A stretch of 64,000 nucleotides of DNA from Hymenobacter polaris (GTDB taxonomy: Bacteria; Bacteroidota; Bacteroidia; Cytophagales; Hymenobacteraceae), in the NCBI RefSeq assembly GCF_012927305.1, contig NZ_JABBGH010000003.1, positions 434,001-498,000 on the forward strand, given 5' to 3'. The position numbers and the translations under genes are program-made. Positions 17,728 to 25,846 of this stretch are shown piece after piece (the first letter of the stretch is position 1; each line of letters opens with the position of its first letter). Under the pieces are notes generated by a model. The model was not told where the DNA came from, made no database searches, and saw only the letters and a list, made by a program, of their open reading frames with translations.

Positions 17728-17854
17728 AGGCGGTCATGCTCATCTGGCGTCCGCTTGTCGAAGCATCTCTACCGCATAAGTAATCTCAACGTCAGGAGCT
17801 AGTTACGCGGTAGAGATGCTTCGACAAGCGGACGCCAGATGAGCATGACCGCCT
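17728..17854. repeat. Family A inverted repeat (copy 3)
   Basis: Perfect 48-nt arms run from AGGCGGTCATGCTCATCTGG to the matching CCAGATGAGCATGACCGCCT, around a 31-nt AT-rich loop. It occupies almost all of the DUF1800-DUF1501 spacer and ends 24 nt before the DUF1501 ATG. Confidence 0.88.
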
Positions 17855-17878
17855 TTTTTATTCCTTAACAGCCACAAC

Positions 17879-19105
17879 ATGCAACGCCGCCAATTTCTGC
17901 ACGCCTCTGCGCTGGCCAGCACCCTGCTGCTGGTGCCCAAGTTTCTGCACGCCCTCGACCGGCCCAAAAACCAACTGGCCGCCCGCCTGCGCGACGCGCC
18001 CGGCGACAAGGCGCGCCGCCTAATCGTGGTGCAGCTGGGTGGCGGCAACGACGGGCTGAATACCATCATCCCGTACCGCAACGACTTGTATTACAAAGCT
18101 CGGCCCACGCTGGCGCTGCGCGAAGCCGACGGCCTGCTGCCGTTGAGCGACGAGCTGGCCCTGCACCCGGCCATGCGGGGCCTCAAGGGCTTGTTCGACC
18201 AGGGCCAGCTGGCCGTGTGCAACGCCGTGGGCTACCCCAACCCCGACCGCTCGCACTTCCGCTCGATGGACATCTGGCAGAGCGGTTCGGGCTCGGGCCA
18301 GACGCTGAGCACCGGTTGGCTGGGTCGCTACCTCGACACCACCTGCCAGGGCGGCGCCCCCGCCTACCAGGCCCTCGAAATCGACGACACCCTGAGCCTA
18401 GCCCTGAAAGGCGCTCAGCGCAACGGCTTGGCCCTCAAGAACCCCGGCAAGTTTCACCAGCTCACCCAAAACCGCTTCCTGAGCCAGGTGAGCCAGGAGC
18501 AGCACGTAGCCCCGGCCGGCTCAGCGCTCGACTACCTCTACAAAACGATGGCCGAAACGGCCTCGGCCGCCGACTACCTCTACGACAAGTCGAAGATTCA
18601 CCAAAGCACGGCCACTTATCCCAACACCGACTTCGGCAAGAACCTAAAAACCACCGCCGAGTTGATTAATTCGGGCGTCGAGTCGCGGGTGTACTACCTG
18701 GCCCTGAGCGGCTTCGATACCCACGTGGGCCAGCACGGCCGCCAGGCGCAGCTGCTGGGTCAGCTCTCGGACGGCCTGGCCGCCCTGGCCGCCGATTTGC
18801 AGCAAAGCCACGAGTGGGAGAATACGCTGGTGCTGGTATTCAGTGAGTTCGGCCGCCGCGTGAGCCAAAACGCCAGCAACGGTACCGACCACGGCACCGC
18901 CAACAACGTGCTGCTGCTGAGCGGCGCCCTGCGCAAGCCCGGCCTGCTCAACCAGCCCGCCAGCCTCGCCGACCTCGACCAGGGCGACTTGCGCTACCAG
19001 CTCGACTTCCGCAGCCTCTACGCCAGCATCCTCACCGACTGGCTCGGCGCCGACGACCAGTTGGTGCTAGGCCCTGGCATTGAAAAATTGGCGGGGCTGG
19101 TGTAA
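17879..19105 (+). CDS. DUF1501 domain protein with Tat-like signal
   Basis: The 408-residue protein belongs to the DUF1501 family, distantly related to alkaline-phosphatase-like and sulfatase folds. The N-terminus MQRRQFLHASALASTLLLVP has a twin-arginine motif (RRQFL) and a hydrophobic core, so export by the Tat route is likely. Conserved blocks are RLIVVQLGGGNDGLNTIIPY (about 42-61), HPAMRGLKGLFDQGQLAVCN, NPDRSHFRSMDIWQS, ALSGFDTHVGQHGRQAQLL and FSEFGRRVSQNASNGTDHGT. The Asp and His residues in these blocks could bind metal. Together with the DUF1800 gene just upstream it forms a conserved two-gene module of unknown activity. Confidence 0.9.
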   Translation: MQRRQFLHASALASTLLLVPKFLHALDRPKNQLAARLRDAPGDKARRLIVVQLGGGNDGLNTIIPYRNDLYYKARPTLALREADGLLPLSDELALHPAMRGLKGLFDQGQLAVCNAVGYPNPDRSHFRSMDIWQSGSGSGQTLSTGWLGRYLDTTCQGGAPAYQALEIDDTLSLALKGAQRNGLALKNPGKFHQLTQNRFLSQVSQEQHVAPAGSALDYLYKTMAETASAADYLYDKSKIHQSTATYPNTDFGKNLKTTAELINSGVESRVYYLALSGFDTHVGQHGRQAQLLGQLSDGLAALAADLQQSHEWENTLVLVFSEFGRRVSQNASNGTDHGTANNVLLLSGALRKPGLLNQPASLADLDQGDLRYQLDFRSLYASILTDWLGADDQLVLGPGIEKLAGLV

Positions 19106-19140
19106 AGGGAGTTAAGAGTTAAAAGGTAGGAGTTAGGAGT

Positions 19141-19187
19141 TAGAAAGGCGGTCATGCTTCGCGGGGCTCAGCATGACCGCCTTTCTA
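19141..19187. repeat. Family A inverted repeat, short form (copy 4)
   Basis: Only the outer 18-nt arms (TAGAAAGGCGGTCATGCT and complement) remain around an 11-nt loop TCGCGGGGCTC. It lies between two convergent genes and could serve as a terminator for both. Confidence 0.75.
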
Positions 19188-19201
19188 ACTTCTTACTCTC
19201 T

Positions 19202-20044
19202 TCAAATCGGCACGTTGAAGCCGAAGCCGTAGATGAGCTGGGCCGAGCCGAAGTGGTGGGTGACGCGCCCCAGGCGGTCGGCGCCGATGTAGCTGTTGGT
19301 GTAGTTGGCGAAAGCGCCTTGGAAATCGGTGTTCAGGAAAAAGTAGCGGTAGAACTCCAGGCGCAGGCCGCCGCTGGTGCCCGCCACCCAGCCCTCGTAG
19401 TGGAAGGGCCCCTCGGCGTGGCTGGTGAAGATGCTGGAGATGGTGTAGGAAATCATGGGTCCGCCGCCCACCTTGCCCACGGCACTCAGCACCACGTGCC
19501 GGCCGGCGGCCAGCTGCCAACGTTTCACCAGGTTCACCATCAGGTAGTTGTTGCCGTTGGTGTGCTGCAAGTGCACGAAGTTGGGCGTCACCAGCGTATC
19601 GCGGTCGAAGCGGAAGCCGCGGATTTCGCCGGCGACGCGCATCGTCTGATAGTCGTCCACCACATACTTGAGGTGGTTCCAGCTCACTTCGATGCCCAGG
19701 TCGTGCTTGTCGTGAAACATGTAGCCCACCGTGAGGTCGTATTGCGGCACCGTCAGGTTGCTGAGCTTCCAGAAGTCGCTCATGCTGGGGTGGTCGTGGG
19801 CCTTGGCGTCGTAAAACGTGAAGTCGTAGTCGTCCGACTTATCGTTGCGAAACCGGATGTTGGAGCGCGTGTACCAGTCGCGGTTGTAGCTCCAGTTCAA
19901 ATACACGCTGCCGTGGTCTTTGGGGTGCGGCCCAGTAGTGGCGGCTGGCGAGGGGGCGGCCGCTGCCACTAGGGGCATCAGCTGGGCGCGGCTGGCGCTA
20001 GCGCAGCCCAGCAGGCCAGCCAGCAGCAGTACATACTTCTTCAT
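19202..20044 (-). CDS. Probable outer-membrane beta-barrel protein
   Basis: This 280-residue protein starts with a signal peptide (MKKYVLLLAGLLGCASASRAQ). The mature part is full of alternating aromatic and polar strands, such as VYLNWSYNRDWYTRSNIRFR, YDLTVGYMFHDKHDLGIEVS and GGLRLEFYRYFFLNTDF, ending in LIYGFGFNVPI. That pattern points to an outer-membrane beta-barrel of about ten to twelve strands, as in OmpW-like or outer-membrane-beta-barrel families, but the exact family is not assigned. A longer ORF extends upstream to 20377. The ATG at 20044 was chosen because the signal peptide starts there and a -7 box lies between the two. Confidence 0.78.
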   Translation of the reverse strand: MKKYVLLLAGLLGCASASRAQLMPLVAAAAPSPAATTGPHPKDHGSVYLNWSYNRDWYTRSNIRFRNDKSDDYDFTFYDAKAHDHPSMSDFWKLSNLTVPQYDLTVGYMFHDKHDLGIEVSWNHLKYVVDDYQTMRVAGEIRGFRFDRDTLVTPNFVHLQHTNGNNYLMVNLVKRWQLAAGRHVVLSAVGKVGGGPMISYTISSIFTSHAEGPFHYEGWVAGTSGGLRLEFYRYFFLNTDFQGAFANYTNSYIGADRLGRVTHHFGSAQLIYGFGFNVPI

Positions 20045-20086
20045 GCAAGGCAAATAGCAAAACCTTGCACGGGGCGCAAGGCTACT

Positions 20087-20094
20087 CAAAGTTA
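20087..20094 (-). promoter_or_regulatory. -7 promoter box for the beta-barrel gene
   Basis: On the minus strand this reads TAACTTTG, an exact TAnnTTTG. It lies 42 nt before the ATG at 20044, a normal leader length. No TTG is seen at the usual -33 spacing, so it is a candidate only. Confidence 0.5.
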
Positions 20095-20213
20095 CGGCCA
20101 AGGGTGCGAGCAGCCGGTGTCCTAGGGCCTTTCTTACCTGAAGAATAGGTGTAGGCGCCCGAGGCTTTTTGCCCGGCACTGGCCCTAGGGCTCTCGTTAC
20201 GGCCCTTAGCTTC

Positions 20214-20975
20214 TCACTCGCCAAACACGCCGGCGGCCAGCGCCAGCACGGCGCGCCGGGTGGCTTCGGGTTGCTCCAGGTACGCCTGGTGGCCGCTGCC
20301 TTCCAGAAACAGGGTGCTGGCAGTGGGAGCCAGGGCCGCCTGGGCGATGGAGTCGGCCAGGGGCACGGCCACGTCATGCTTGCCCGCTACCAGCAGCACC
20401 GGGTAGGCGGCCTCGCGCAGCACGGCGGTGCGGTCGGGGCGGGCAGCCATGGCGCGCAGGGCCCCCGCGATGGTAGCTTCGGGCGTGGCCTTGGCAATAT
20501 CTTCGAGCAGGCCTAGGGCCTCGGGCAGCCGGTCGCGGTTGGCCGGCGCAAACAGCGGGCGCACGAAGCTTTCCATAAACTTGGCCAAGCCGTGGCGCTC
20601 CACGAAGGCGATATTTTTCTCGCGGTTGTGGCGCTTCTCGTCGGTGTCGGCGTAGGCTGTGGAGTTGAGCAGGGCCAGGCCCGCCACGCGCTCGGGGTAG
20701 CGCTCGGCCAGCGCCAGGGCCACGTAGCCGCCCATGCTGTGGCCCACCACCAGCACCGGCTCGGCGGCGTGCTGGCGGCCCAGGTACTGCACCACGTAGC
20801 GCGCCTGGGCCTCCATCGAGAAGTCGGGCACCAGCTCGCGGTGGGTGCCGTGGCCCAGCAGGTTGGGGGCCAGCAGGCGGTAGTGGGCGGGAAAGGGCCG
20901 GGTGAAATCGTTCCAGACTTCGCGGCTTTCGGCAAAGCCGTGCAGCAGCAGGATGGTGGGCGAGGCAGTAGGCAT
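20214..20975 (-). CDS. Alpha/beta-hydrolase
   Basis: This is a 253-residue alpha/beta-hydrolase fold enzyme. The oxyanion-hole motif LLLHGF lies near residues 9-14. The nucleophile elbow is GHSMGG (Ser about 80), the acid is in GKHDVAVPLAD near residue 205, and the catalytic His is in GSGHQAYLEQPE near 232. The triad is complete, so hydrolase activity on an ester, lactone or similar is likely; the substrate is unknown. The ATG at 20975 was chosen over one at 21020 because a -7 box at 20999-21006 lies between them. It faces away from the PQQ-type dehydrogenase gene. Confidence 0.88.
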   Translation of the reverse strand: MPTASPTILLLHGFAESREVWNDFTRPFPAHYRLLAPNLLGHGTHRELVPDFSMEAQARYVVQYLGRQHAAEPVLVVGHSMGGYVALALAERYPERVAGLALLNSTAYADTDEKRHNREKNIAFVERHGLAKFMESFVRPLFAPANRDRLPEALGLLEDIAKATPEATIAGALRAMAARPDRTAVLREAAYPVLLVAGKHDVAVPLADSIAQAALAPTASTLFLEGSGHQAYLEQPEATRRAVLALAAGVFGE

Positions 20976-20998
20976 AGGCAGCAAGCGGGCGCGAACTG

Positions 20999-21006
20999 CA
21001 AAAGTA
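20999..21006 (-). promoter_or_regulatory. -7 promoter box for the hydrolase gene
   Basis: The minus-strand sequence TACTTTTG fits TAnnTTTG exactly. It is 23 nt before the hydrolase ATG at 20975. A TTG about 15 nt further upstream is a weak -33 candidate. Confidence 0.5.
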
Positions 21007-21079
21007 GCCGCCTGGCCCATGCAACCTTGCTCGCCCTAGGGTAGTTAGTGGCAGGAACGCCATTCCTATATTCCTCCCT

Positions 21080-22363
21080 ATGAACTCCTTTTCCCTGCGC
21101 CTGCCCCTAGGGGCCGCGGCCATTGCGGGTAGCCTGCTGCTATATGCCAGCCGCCCCACCGCCCCGCGCCTGGCCCCCGACCCCGACAACGCCGGCCTGA
21201 AGCTGCCCGCTGGCTTCGGAGCCCTCAAGGTGGCCGAAACCGGCGGCAAGGCCCGCCACCTGGTGGTCATGCCCAACGGCCTTATCTATGTGAAGCTCAA
21301 TAGCGCCAAGGATGGCAAAGGCATCGTGGTGCTGAAGCCGGGCGCCGACGGCCGCGCCACCGTGGCGGGCGGCTTCGGCAGCTACGGCGGCACGGGCATT
21401 GCCACCCAGGGCGGCTACCTCTACGCCAGCAGCGACGTGGCCGTGTACCGCTACAAGCTCGATGGCCAAGACCAGGTAACCAACCAAAGCCAGCCCGAGC
21501 TGGTGGTGCACGGCCTCAAAAAAGAAAACGAGCACGAAAGCAAGTCCATCGCCCTCGACCCCACCGGCAACCTCTACGTGAACGTAGGCGCGTACTCCAA
21601 CGCCTGCCAGGAAAAAGACCGCGAGCGCGGCTCGAAGGGCATGCCCAACTGCCCCATTCTGGACTCGGCGGGCGGCATCTGGCAGTTTAAGACCGACCGC
21701 CTGGGACAGCGCGAGCAAGACGGCACCCGCTACGCCACCGGCCTGCGCAACGTGGTGGGCCTCGACTGGAACAAGCAGGATAACAAGCTGTTTGTGATGC
21801 AGCATGGCCGCGACCAGTTGCACGACAACTGGCCCGCCCTCTACGGCGATAAGGAGTCGGCCCTGCTGCCCGCCGAGTGCCTGTACGAGCTAAGCGCGGG
21901 CGCCAACGCCGGCTGGCCCTACGTGTACTACGACCAGCAGAAGAAGCAGCTGATGCAGGGCCCCGAGTACGGCGGCGACGGCAAAACGCCCGCCAAGGGC
22001 AACTACCTGAAGCCCGCCGCCGCCTACCCCGGCCACATGGCCCCCAACGGCCTGCTGTTCTACACTGGCTCCATGTTCCCGGCTAAGTACCGCAACGGCG
22101 CCTTCATCGCCTTCCACGGCTCCTGGAACCGGGCGCCCGAGCCCCAGGCGGGCTACTTCGTAGTGTTTCAGCCCTTTAAGGACGGCCAGCCCAGCGGCCA
22201 GTGGGAAGTATTTGCCGACAATTTTGCCGGCTCGGCCGCCAAGGCTGCTTCGGGCCGCGCCGACCACCGCCCCTGCGGCCTGGCCCAGGGCCCCGATGGC
22301 TCGCTCTACGTGAGCGACGACTCAAAGGGCACCATCTACCGCATCATGTACAACGCTAAGTAA
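21080..22363 (+). CDS. PQQ-dependent sugar dehydrogenase-like protein (sorbosone dehydrogenase type)
   Basis: The 427-residue protein has an N-terminal membrane or signal segment (about 8-25). A six-bladed beta-propeller of the soluble glucose/L-sorbosone dehydrogenase type follows. Recognisable blocks are HLVVMPNGLIYVKL, KSIALDPTGNLYVNVG, GTRYATGLRNVVGLDW, MQHGRDQLHDNWP and FIAFHGSWNRAPEPQ. It ends with HRPCGLAQGPDGSLYVSDDS. Members oxidise aldoses or related compounds in the periplasm with PQQ and pass electrons to cytochromes. Its stop codon is directly followed by the ATG of a cytochrome c gene, supporting that role. No PQQ synthesis genes are in the window. Confidence 0.87.
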   Translation: MNSFSLRLPLGAAAIAGSLLLYASRPTAPRLAPDPDNAGLKLPAGFGALKVAETGGKARHLVVMPNGLIYVKLNSAKDGKGIVVLKPGADGRATVAGGFGSYGGTGIATQGGYLYASSDVAVYRYKLDGQDQVTNQSQPELVVHGLKKENEHESKSIALDPTGNLYVNVGAYSNACQEKDRERGSKGMPNCPILDSAGGIWQFKTDRLGQREQDGTRYATGLRNVVGLDWNKQDNKLFVMQHGRDQLHDNWPALYGDKESALLPAECLYELSAGANAGWPYVYYDQQKKQLMQGPEYGGDGKTPAKGNYLKPAAAYPGHMAPNGLLFYTGSMFPAKYRNGAFIAFHGSWNRAPEPQAGYFVVFQPFKDGQPSGQWEVFADNFAGSAAKAASGRADHRPCGLAQGPDGSLYVSDDSKGTIYRIMYNAK

Positions 22364-22843
22364 ATGAGAGGCTTCCGCTACATCGCCCTGGCCGGGTTGC
22401 TGGCCACGGGCATTTACTCGCTGCCGGCCCAGCAGGCGCCCGTTAAGCTGCCTGGCACGGTTCGCCCCAAGCCGCACCCCACGCCCAGCAGCCCCCTGGC
22501 GGCCTCTATGGCCCGCGGGCAGCGCGTGTACAAGAACGTGTGCCTGACCTGCCACCAGGCCGACGGGGGCGGCGTGCCCAACATGAACCCGCCGCTCATT
22601 AAAACCGACTATGTGCTCGGCGATAAAAAGCGTCTGGTTGGCATTGTGCTGCGCGGCCTCAAGGGCCCCAATGAGATTGAGGGAGAAACCTACACCCAGA
22701 ACATGCCCGCCCAGGCCTACCTCACCGACCTCAACATTGCCGACGTACTCACCTACGTGCGCAATAGCTTCGGCAACAAGGCCAGCGCCGTTACGCCCGC
22801 CGAGGTGCACGCCCTGCGCGACGCGCCGGCCGCCGGGCAGTAA
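22364..22843 (+). CDS. Exported c-type cytochrome
   Basis: The protein has 159 residues with a signal or anchor segment at the N-terminus (about 5-24). There is one heme c site, CLTCHQADGGG, near residues 61-71, with a likely axial Met in QNMPAQAYLTD (about 112). The block LTDLNIADVLTYVRNSFG is typical of class I cytochrome c domains. It begins at the base after the stop of the sugar dehydrogenase (TAAATG), so translation is probably coupled. It is likely the direct electron acceptor of that enzyme. The C-terminal 15 residues are Ala/Pro-rich. Confidence 0.9.
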   Translation: MRGFRYIALAGLLATGIYSLPAQQAPVKLPGTVRPKPHPTPSSPLAASMARGQRVYKNVCLTCHQADGGGVPNMNPPLIKTDYVLGDKKRLVGIVLRGLKGPNEIEGETYTQNMPAQAYLTDLNIADVLTYVRNSFGNKASAVTPAEVHALRDAPAAGQ

Positions 22844-22854
22844 ACCGCGAAACG

Positions 22855-22889
22855 GGGCGGCGCCAGGCCCTAGGCCCCTGGCGCCGCCC
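22855..22889. terminator. Strong GC hairpin after cytochrome gene
   Basis: A perfect 13-bp stem (GGGCGGCGCCAGG and complement) surrounds a 9-nt loop CCCTAGGCC, 11 nt after the cytochrome stop. It lacks a T-tract, so termination is likely but not certain. Confidence 0.55.
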
Positions 22890-22909
22890 AACTGACTGCC
22901 CATTCCCTA

Positions 22910-22943
22910 CGCCGCCCCTGGATTTTTAGGTCTGGGGGCGGCG
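22910..22943. other. Second hairpin upstream of MFS gene
   Basis: CGCCGCCCC pairs with GGGGCGGCG around an AT-rich loop containing GGATTTTTAGG. It may be a second terminator or a 5-prime leader structure for the transporter gene starting at 23091. Its role is uncertain. Confidence 0.35.
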
Positions 22944-23090
22944 TCTGTGCGTTGCGCACTATTTTTGGCCGCCGTCGGCCGCTGGGTTCAGGTTGGGCCG
23001 GGCAGCTTGCTGCCTTGGCCGGGGCCGCACCCCTAGGGGGACCGGCCCAGCTTCCCGCGCTTTTTCATCATCCCACCCCTCGTCTTTACT

Positions 23091-24410
23091 ATGGCCGCGT
23101 CCGCGTACATCCCCTCCCCTTCGCCCACCGATGAGGCTACCGGCCCCCAGCCCAGCTACACCTCGGCGCTGGCCTCGCTCACGGTGCTGTTTTTCGTGTT
23201 TGGTTTCATCACCTGCCTGAACGACATCCTGATACCGTTCATGAAGGCCATTTTTGGGCTCAGCTACACCCAGGCCAACCTCATTAACCTGTGCTTTTTC
23301 GGGGCTTATTTTATCATGGGCATTCCGGCGGGCATCTTGGTGAAGCGCCTGGGCTACAAGCAGGGCATGCTGGCCGGCTTCCTGATTGGGGCCGGCGGCT
23401 GCTTTTTGTTTTACCCAGCGGCGGCCAGCCGCAGCTACCCCATTTTCCTAGGGGCCCTGTTCGTGCTAGCTACGGGCGTGGTGCTGCTGCAAGTATCGGG
23501 CAATCCCTACGTGGCCGTGCTAGGGCCGCCGCGCACCGCTTCGGCCCGCCTCACGCTCACCCAGGCCTTCAACTCGCTGGGCACCACGGTAGCGCCGCTG
23601 CTGGGGTCGGCCCTTATTCTCTCGCACCTGCCCGATTTGAGCACGGCCGCTGCCAATGCGGCGGCGCACATCGACGTGCGGGCTGTGCAGGTGCCTTACC
23701 TGGCCATCGGGGGCATCCTACTGGTACTAAGCGGCCTGTTGGCCCTCCTGAAACTGCCCCGTATGCAGTCGGCTAGTACGCAGGTACCCGAGCCCGGCCG
23801 CCACGCCTGGCACTACCAAAACCTGGTGCTGGGCATGATAGGCATTTTTGCCTACGTAGGGGCCGAGGTGGCCATTGGCTCGCACCTAGTAAGCTACCTG
23901 GGCCTGCCCGAAGTAGCAGGCCTCTCGCCCAAGCTGGCGGGCGATAAGGTGGCGTACTATTGGGGCGGGGCCATGGTGGGCCGCTTCGTGGGCGCCTATC
24001 TGCTGAGCCGCTTCCGGCCCACCCGGCTGCTGGTGCTGGCGGCGGCCGGTGCCATCGTGCTCATCCTCATTTCCATCAGTACCCACCACGCGGTATCTAT
24101 GTACAGCCTGCTGGCGGTGGGGCTGATGAACTCCATCATGTTTGCCACCATCTTCACGCTGGCCGTGGCCGGGCTGGGCTGGCACACCGAGGAGGCGTCG
24201 GGCCTGCTCAACGTGGCCATTGTGGGCGGGGCGCTGGTGCCGCTGCTGTTTGGCAAGGTGGCCGACCTTAGCTCGCTGCACTGGGCGCTGCTGCTGCCGG
24301 TGGTGTGCTACGCCTACATCATCTGGTACGGTATGCGGGGCTACGAGCCGCGCATGGCCAGCTACTACCAGCCCGAGGTGCCGGTGCAGGTGCCCATCAC
24401 CGGGCTCTAG
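23091..24410 (+). CDS. Sugar MFS transporter (FucP/GluP type)
   Basis: This 439-residue protein has about twelve membrane helices and the features of the FucP/GluP sugar-proton symporter group. These include FFVFGFITCLNDILIPFMK near residues 35-53, a loop with GIPAGILVKRLGYKQGM, GNPYVAVLGPP, and YVGAEVAIGSHLVSYL near 250-265. Its substrate is a monosaccharide such as fucose, glucose, galactose or mannose; which one cannot be told. The start at 23091 follows two hairpins. No sugar-kinase gene is adjacent, and the next gene downstream is a nucleotide-sugar epimerase in a separate unit. Confidence 0.92.
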   Translation: MAASAYIPSPSPTDEATGPQPSYTSALASLTVLFFVFGFITCLNDILIPFMKAIFGLSYTQANLINLCFFGAYFIMGIPAGILVKRLGYKQGMLAGFLIGAGGCFLFYPAAASRSYPIFLGALFVLATGVVLLQVSGNPYVAVLGPPRTASARLTLTQAFNSLGTTVAPLLGSALILSHLPDLSTAAANAAAHIDVRAVQVPYLAIGGILLVLSGLLALLKLPRMQSASTQVPEPGRHAWHYQNLVLGMIGIFAYVGAEVAIGSHLVSYLGLPEVAGLSPKLAGDKVAYYWGGAMVGRFVGAYLLSRFRPTRLLVLAAAGAIVLILISISTHHAVSMYSLLAVGLMNSIMFATIFTLAVAGLGWHTEEASGLLNVAIVGGALVPLLFGKVADLSSLHWALLLPVVCYAYIIWYGMRGYEPRMASYYQPEVPVQVPITGL

Positions 24411-24610
24411 CCTGGCCAAGGTAGGGCCTTGGCCGTTTGCTGGCCGGGCCCTAGGGTATGCCAGGCCAGAAAAAGCCGCGCGGGCGCCCGGCTACGGCCG
24501 GTAGCGCGAAACTTATCCATGGCGCCGGGCCATTTGCCGGGTGGGTTTGTTGCTGCCCTGATGGGGGCCAGCCGCGCTATCCCGCGCCTCTTTGCCCGCC
24601 TATCTTCGAC

Positions 24611-25669
24611 ATGAGAAAAATCCTGGTTACCGGCTCAAGCGGCCTCATTGGCAGTGAGGTGGTGCGCCACTACTGCCAGCGCAACTGGCAGGTATACGGC
24701 ATCGACAATAACATGCGCGCCGATTTTTTTGGGCCCAGCGGCGACACGCGCTGGAACCAGCGGCGCCTGCTGGCGGACTACCCGAATTTCAACCACTTGG
24801 AGCTGGATATTCGCGACCGCCCGGCGGTGCTGGCCACGCTGGCCGAGCTGCAGCCCGATGCCATTGTGCACGCGGCGGCGCAGCCCAGCCACGACCTGGC
24901 CGCCAGCCGCCCCTTCGACGACTTCGACGTGAATGCCGGCGGCACCCTCAACCTGCTGGAAGCCGCCCGGCGCCACTGCCCCGAGGCGCCGTTCGTGCAT
25001 ATGTCGACCAACAAAGTGTACGGCGACGCGCCCAACCGCCTGAACCTGGTAGAAAAGGCCACGCGCTGGGACTTTGCCGATGCCGAGTACTACCACGGCA
25101 TCAACGAGTCGTTCAGCATCGACCAGTCCAAGCACTCCATTTTCGGCGCCTCCAAGGTGGCGGCCGACGTGATGGTGCAGGAGTACGGCCGCTACTTCAA
25201 CCTGCCCACCTGCTGCCTGCGCGGCGGTTGCCTCACCGGGCCCAACCACGCGGGCGTCGAGCTGCACGGCTTCCTCAGCTACCTCATCAAGTGCAACCTG
25301 GAGGAGCGTACCTACACGGTGTTTGGCTACCAGGGCAAGCAAGTGCGCGACAATATCCACTCGCACGACGTGGTGCGCTTCATGGAGGAGTTTATCGAGA
25401 GCCCACGCGTGGGCGAGGTGTATAACCTTGGCGGCGGGCGCGCCAACTCCATCTCCATCCTGGAAGCTTTTCAGCTGATTAGCGACATCTCGGGCAAGCC
25501 GATGCGCTACGACTACGTAAACCAAAACCGCATCGGCGACCACATCTGCTACCTCTCGGACCTGAGTAAGATGCAGGCGCATTACCCCAACTGGGGCATT
25601 ACCAAAGACCTGCGCACCACCTTTGAGGAAATCTACGCGTCGTGGCAGGCACGTACTAGCGTAGCTTGA
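24611..25669 (+). CDS. NAD-dependent sugar epimerase (CDP-tyvelose/paratose epimerase-like)
   Basis: This 352-residue extended SDR starts [15 protein letters not shown] (Rossmann GxxGxxG at about 8-14). It contains [15 protein letters not shown] and [13 protein letters not shown]. The segment normally YxxxK reads FGASK, with Phe178 and Lys182, so the catalytic Tyr is absent from the usual place. The blocks [20 protein letters not shown] and [16 protein letters not shown] resemble CDP-paratose/tyvelose 2-epimerase relatives. It probably acts on a nucleotide sugar for surface polysaccharide. The ATG at 24611 was chosen over an upstream one at 24458 because the Rossmann strand starts there. A family B repeat follows. 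Confidence 0.85.
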   Translation: MRKILVTGSSGLIGSEVVRHYCQRNWQVYGIDNNMRADFFGPSGDTRWNQRRLLADYPNFNHLELDIRDRPAVLATLAELQPDAIVHAAAQPSHDLAASRPFDDFDVNAGGTLNLLEAARRHCPEAPFVHMSTNKVYGDAPNRLNLVEKATRWDFADAEYYHGINESFSIDQSKHSIFGASKVAADVMVQEYGRYFNLPTCCLRGGCLTGPNHAGVELHGFLSYLIKCNLEERTYTVFGYQGKQVRDNIHSHDVVRFMEEFIESPRVGEVYNLGGGRANSISILEAFQLISDISGKPMRYDYVNQNRIGDHICYLSDLSKMQAHYPNWGITKDLRTTFEEIYASWQARTSVA

Positions 25670-25678
25670 CGCGGGGCA

Positions 25679-25826
25679 GGTAGCCGCCCTCCGCGTGGGG
25701 ACCCCACCCCCGGCCCCTCCCCTCCGGGAGAGGGGAGCCTGACGTTTGTGGTACCGCGCCGCCGTGGCTCCCCTCTCCCGGAGGGGAGGGGCCGGGGGTG
25801 GGGTCCCCACGCGGAGGGCGACTACC
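25679..25826. repeat. Family B inverted repeat (copy 2)
   Basis: Arms of about 60 nt with one mismatch start GGTAGCCGCCCTCCGCGTGG and contain CCCCACCCCCGGCCCCTCCC. They lie between convergent genes, 9 nt after the epimerase stop and 20 nt before the oxidoreductase stop. Confidence 0.85.
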
Positions 25827-25846
25827 TATCTACCCGCAAAGCTGTG

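Noticed and set aside
20374-21276. Minus-strand open frame of 300 codons over the hydrolase
   Set aside because: The overlapping frame has the complete alpha/beta-hydrolase triad; this one is Arg/Pro/Ala-rich without motifs.
24635-25810. Minus-strand open frame of 391 codons across the epimerase gene
   Set aside because: It covers a gene with clear SDR motifs and a family B repeat, and its translation resembles no protein family.
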